Source: Parasponia andersonii (taxonomy: Eukaryota > Streptophyta > Magnoliopsida > Rosales > Cannabaceae). Taken from it: DNA of 64,000 bases. The stretch covers positions 1,690,940-1,754,939 of the forward strand of contig JXTB01000005.1 in assembly GCA_002914805.1 (NCBI GenBank), written 5' to 3'. The notes under the pieces are model-generated. The model was not told the origin of the DNA, ran no database searches, and saw only the letters and a program-made list of their open reading frames with translations. A program made the position numbers and the translations under genes. Below, piece by piece: positions 63,256 to 64,000 of the stretch; the stretch's first letter is position 1; every line of letters begins with the position of its first letter.

Positions 63256-64000
63256 GTAGACGCATTTTCTTGCATTAATTTCCATTTCTTATGTTGTTTA
63301 TTTTGTTTTTATTGTTGAGAACTGCACTGCACTCTACTGGTTTAGATTTTTCCTGGTCTATTTTGATACATGCTATTTGACCTAGTAACTGAATACTATT
63401 TAATGGCCAGGAAAAAGTTGAAAAAGAGAGGAAGATCCCCTATTGAGAGGTGTTTTAGGGTTGGGGTGGGGGGGTGTGGACTATTTGTACTTCAGTTATT
63501 ATTTTATTTTTAAAAAAACTATAGGGTTGACTAGTCTGATTTTTTTACAATTGTGACATAGACTCATAGCTAGTATTTGTGACACCTAATTATTGTGGCT
63601 ATGTCTACAACATTTATTTATTATTTTCTTGAAAAATTTCTTTTTGGTGGATTTTCAATGCCAAATTGTTTGACAAAATTTCAATACTTTCTGGAATACA
63701 ATTGCTGGGATATTGCTTTCAAGCTTTTATTAAACTGGAGTGATATATTATGATTTGAGCTCATAGAGTGCAATGGCAGAAGGGACTCATGTTACTTTTG
63801 TAGTTTCTTGATGGAAATCTGCCCTTGTCAGCATGAAATATGATTTCTTTGTTTAGGACTTTGTTTTGTGGATTTCCAAATTTCGGTTCATGTCGGGCAT
63901 AATGTTTAGAACTCGGTATCTTTTATAGCAAATAGCTTGCTTGGTTTTGTTCTTTTCTTAATTTATTTGTTACACGGACACTCGTTTTCTTTCCTCTATT
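63256..64000 (+). other. Intron 6 of the TM9SF gene (incomplete)
   Basis: Opens with GTAGAC directly after the WWWR codons and shows no match to the expected final exon, whose counterpart in the paralogue at 9775-9994 begins SFLCGG. It is T-rich like the other introns. The acceptor site and the last exon therefore lie outside the window. Confidence 0.7.

Overview
This is a nuclear window of a flowering plant, very probably a eudicot. It is strongly AT-rich, has plant-type spliced genes, and is dominated by plant transposable elements (a Helitron, Ty3/gypsy LTR elements, MITEs and tRNA-derived SINEs). I could not name the species. Only one gene looks functional. It is a transmembrane-9 superfamily (TM9SF/TMN, endomembrane protein 70) gene on the + strand. 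It starts at 60132, six exons lie in the window, and it runs off the right edge.

Region by region. 1-9.7 kb is repeat-rich spacer: a non-autonomous DNA transposon with a perfect 14-bp hairpin (890-1455), a ~200-bp MITE family, a MITE sitting inside a (TA)n microsatellite, and a four-unit tandem array (7.56-8.33 kb). 9.8-19.2 kb (- strand) is a decayed paralogue of the TM9SF gene. All seven exons and most exon lengths are preserved, but it carries frameshifts, stops and a 72-bp deletion, and one intron has swollen to 5.7 kb by insertion of two oppositely oriented LTRs lying end to end. 22.1-42.6 kb (- strand) is a degraded Helitron with Rep/helicase and RPA-like genes. Its helicase was split at the P-loop by a 13.4-kb Ty3/gypsy element (25827-39238) flanked by the 5-bp duplication CATAA. 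That element was itself hit by a 1658-bp probable solo LTR (34714-36371) flanked by GTAAT. 42.6-60 kb is intergenic: a 3-kb stretch bounded by diverged direct repeats, three SINEs, a second copy of the (TA)n-embedded MITE, degenerate tandem repeats, and an LTR-like stretch.

The order of events can be read from the nesting: Helitron, then gypsy into it, then an LTR into the gypsy; separately, a gypsy-type LTR into the TM9SF paralogue, then another LTR at its very edge. I found no operon-like or defence-like novel system. The most notable signals are the (TA)n-targeting MITE pair, the SINE trio with a shared 3' domain but different heads, the TM9SF pseudogene with a fully readable decay history, and the three-layer nested insertion.
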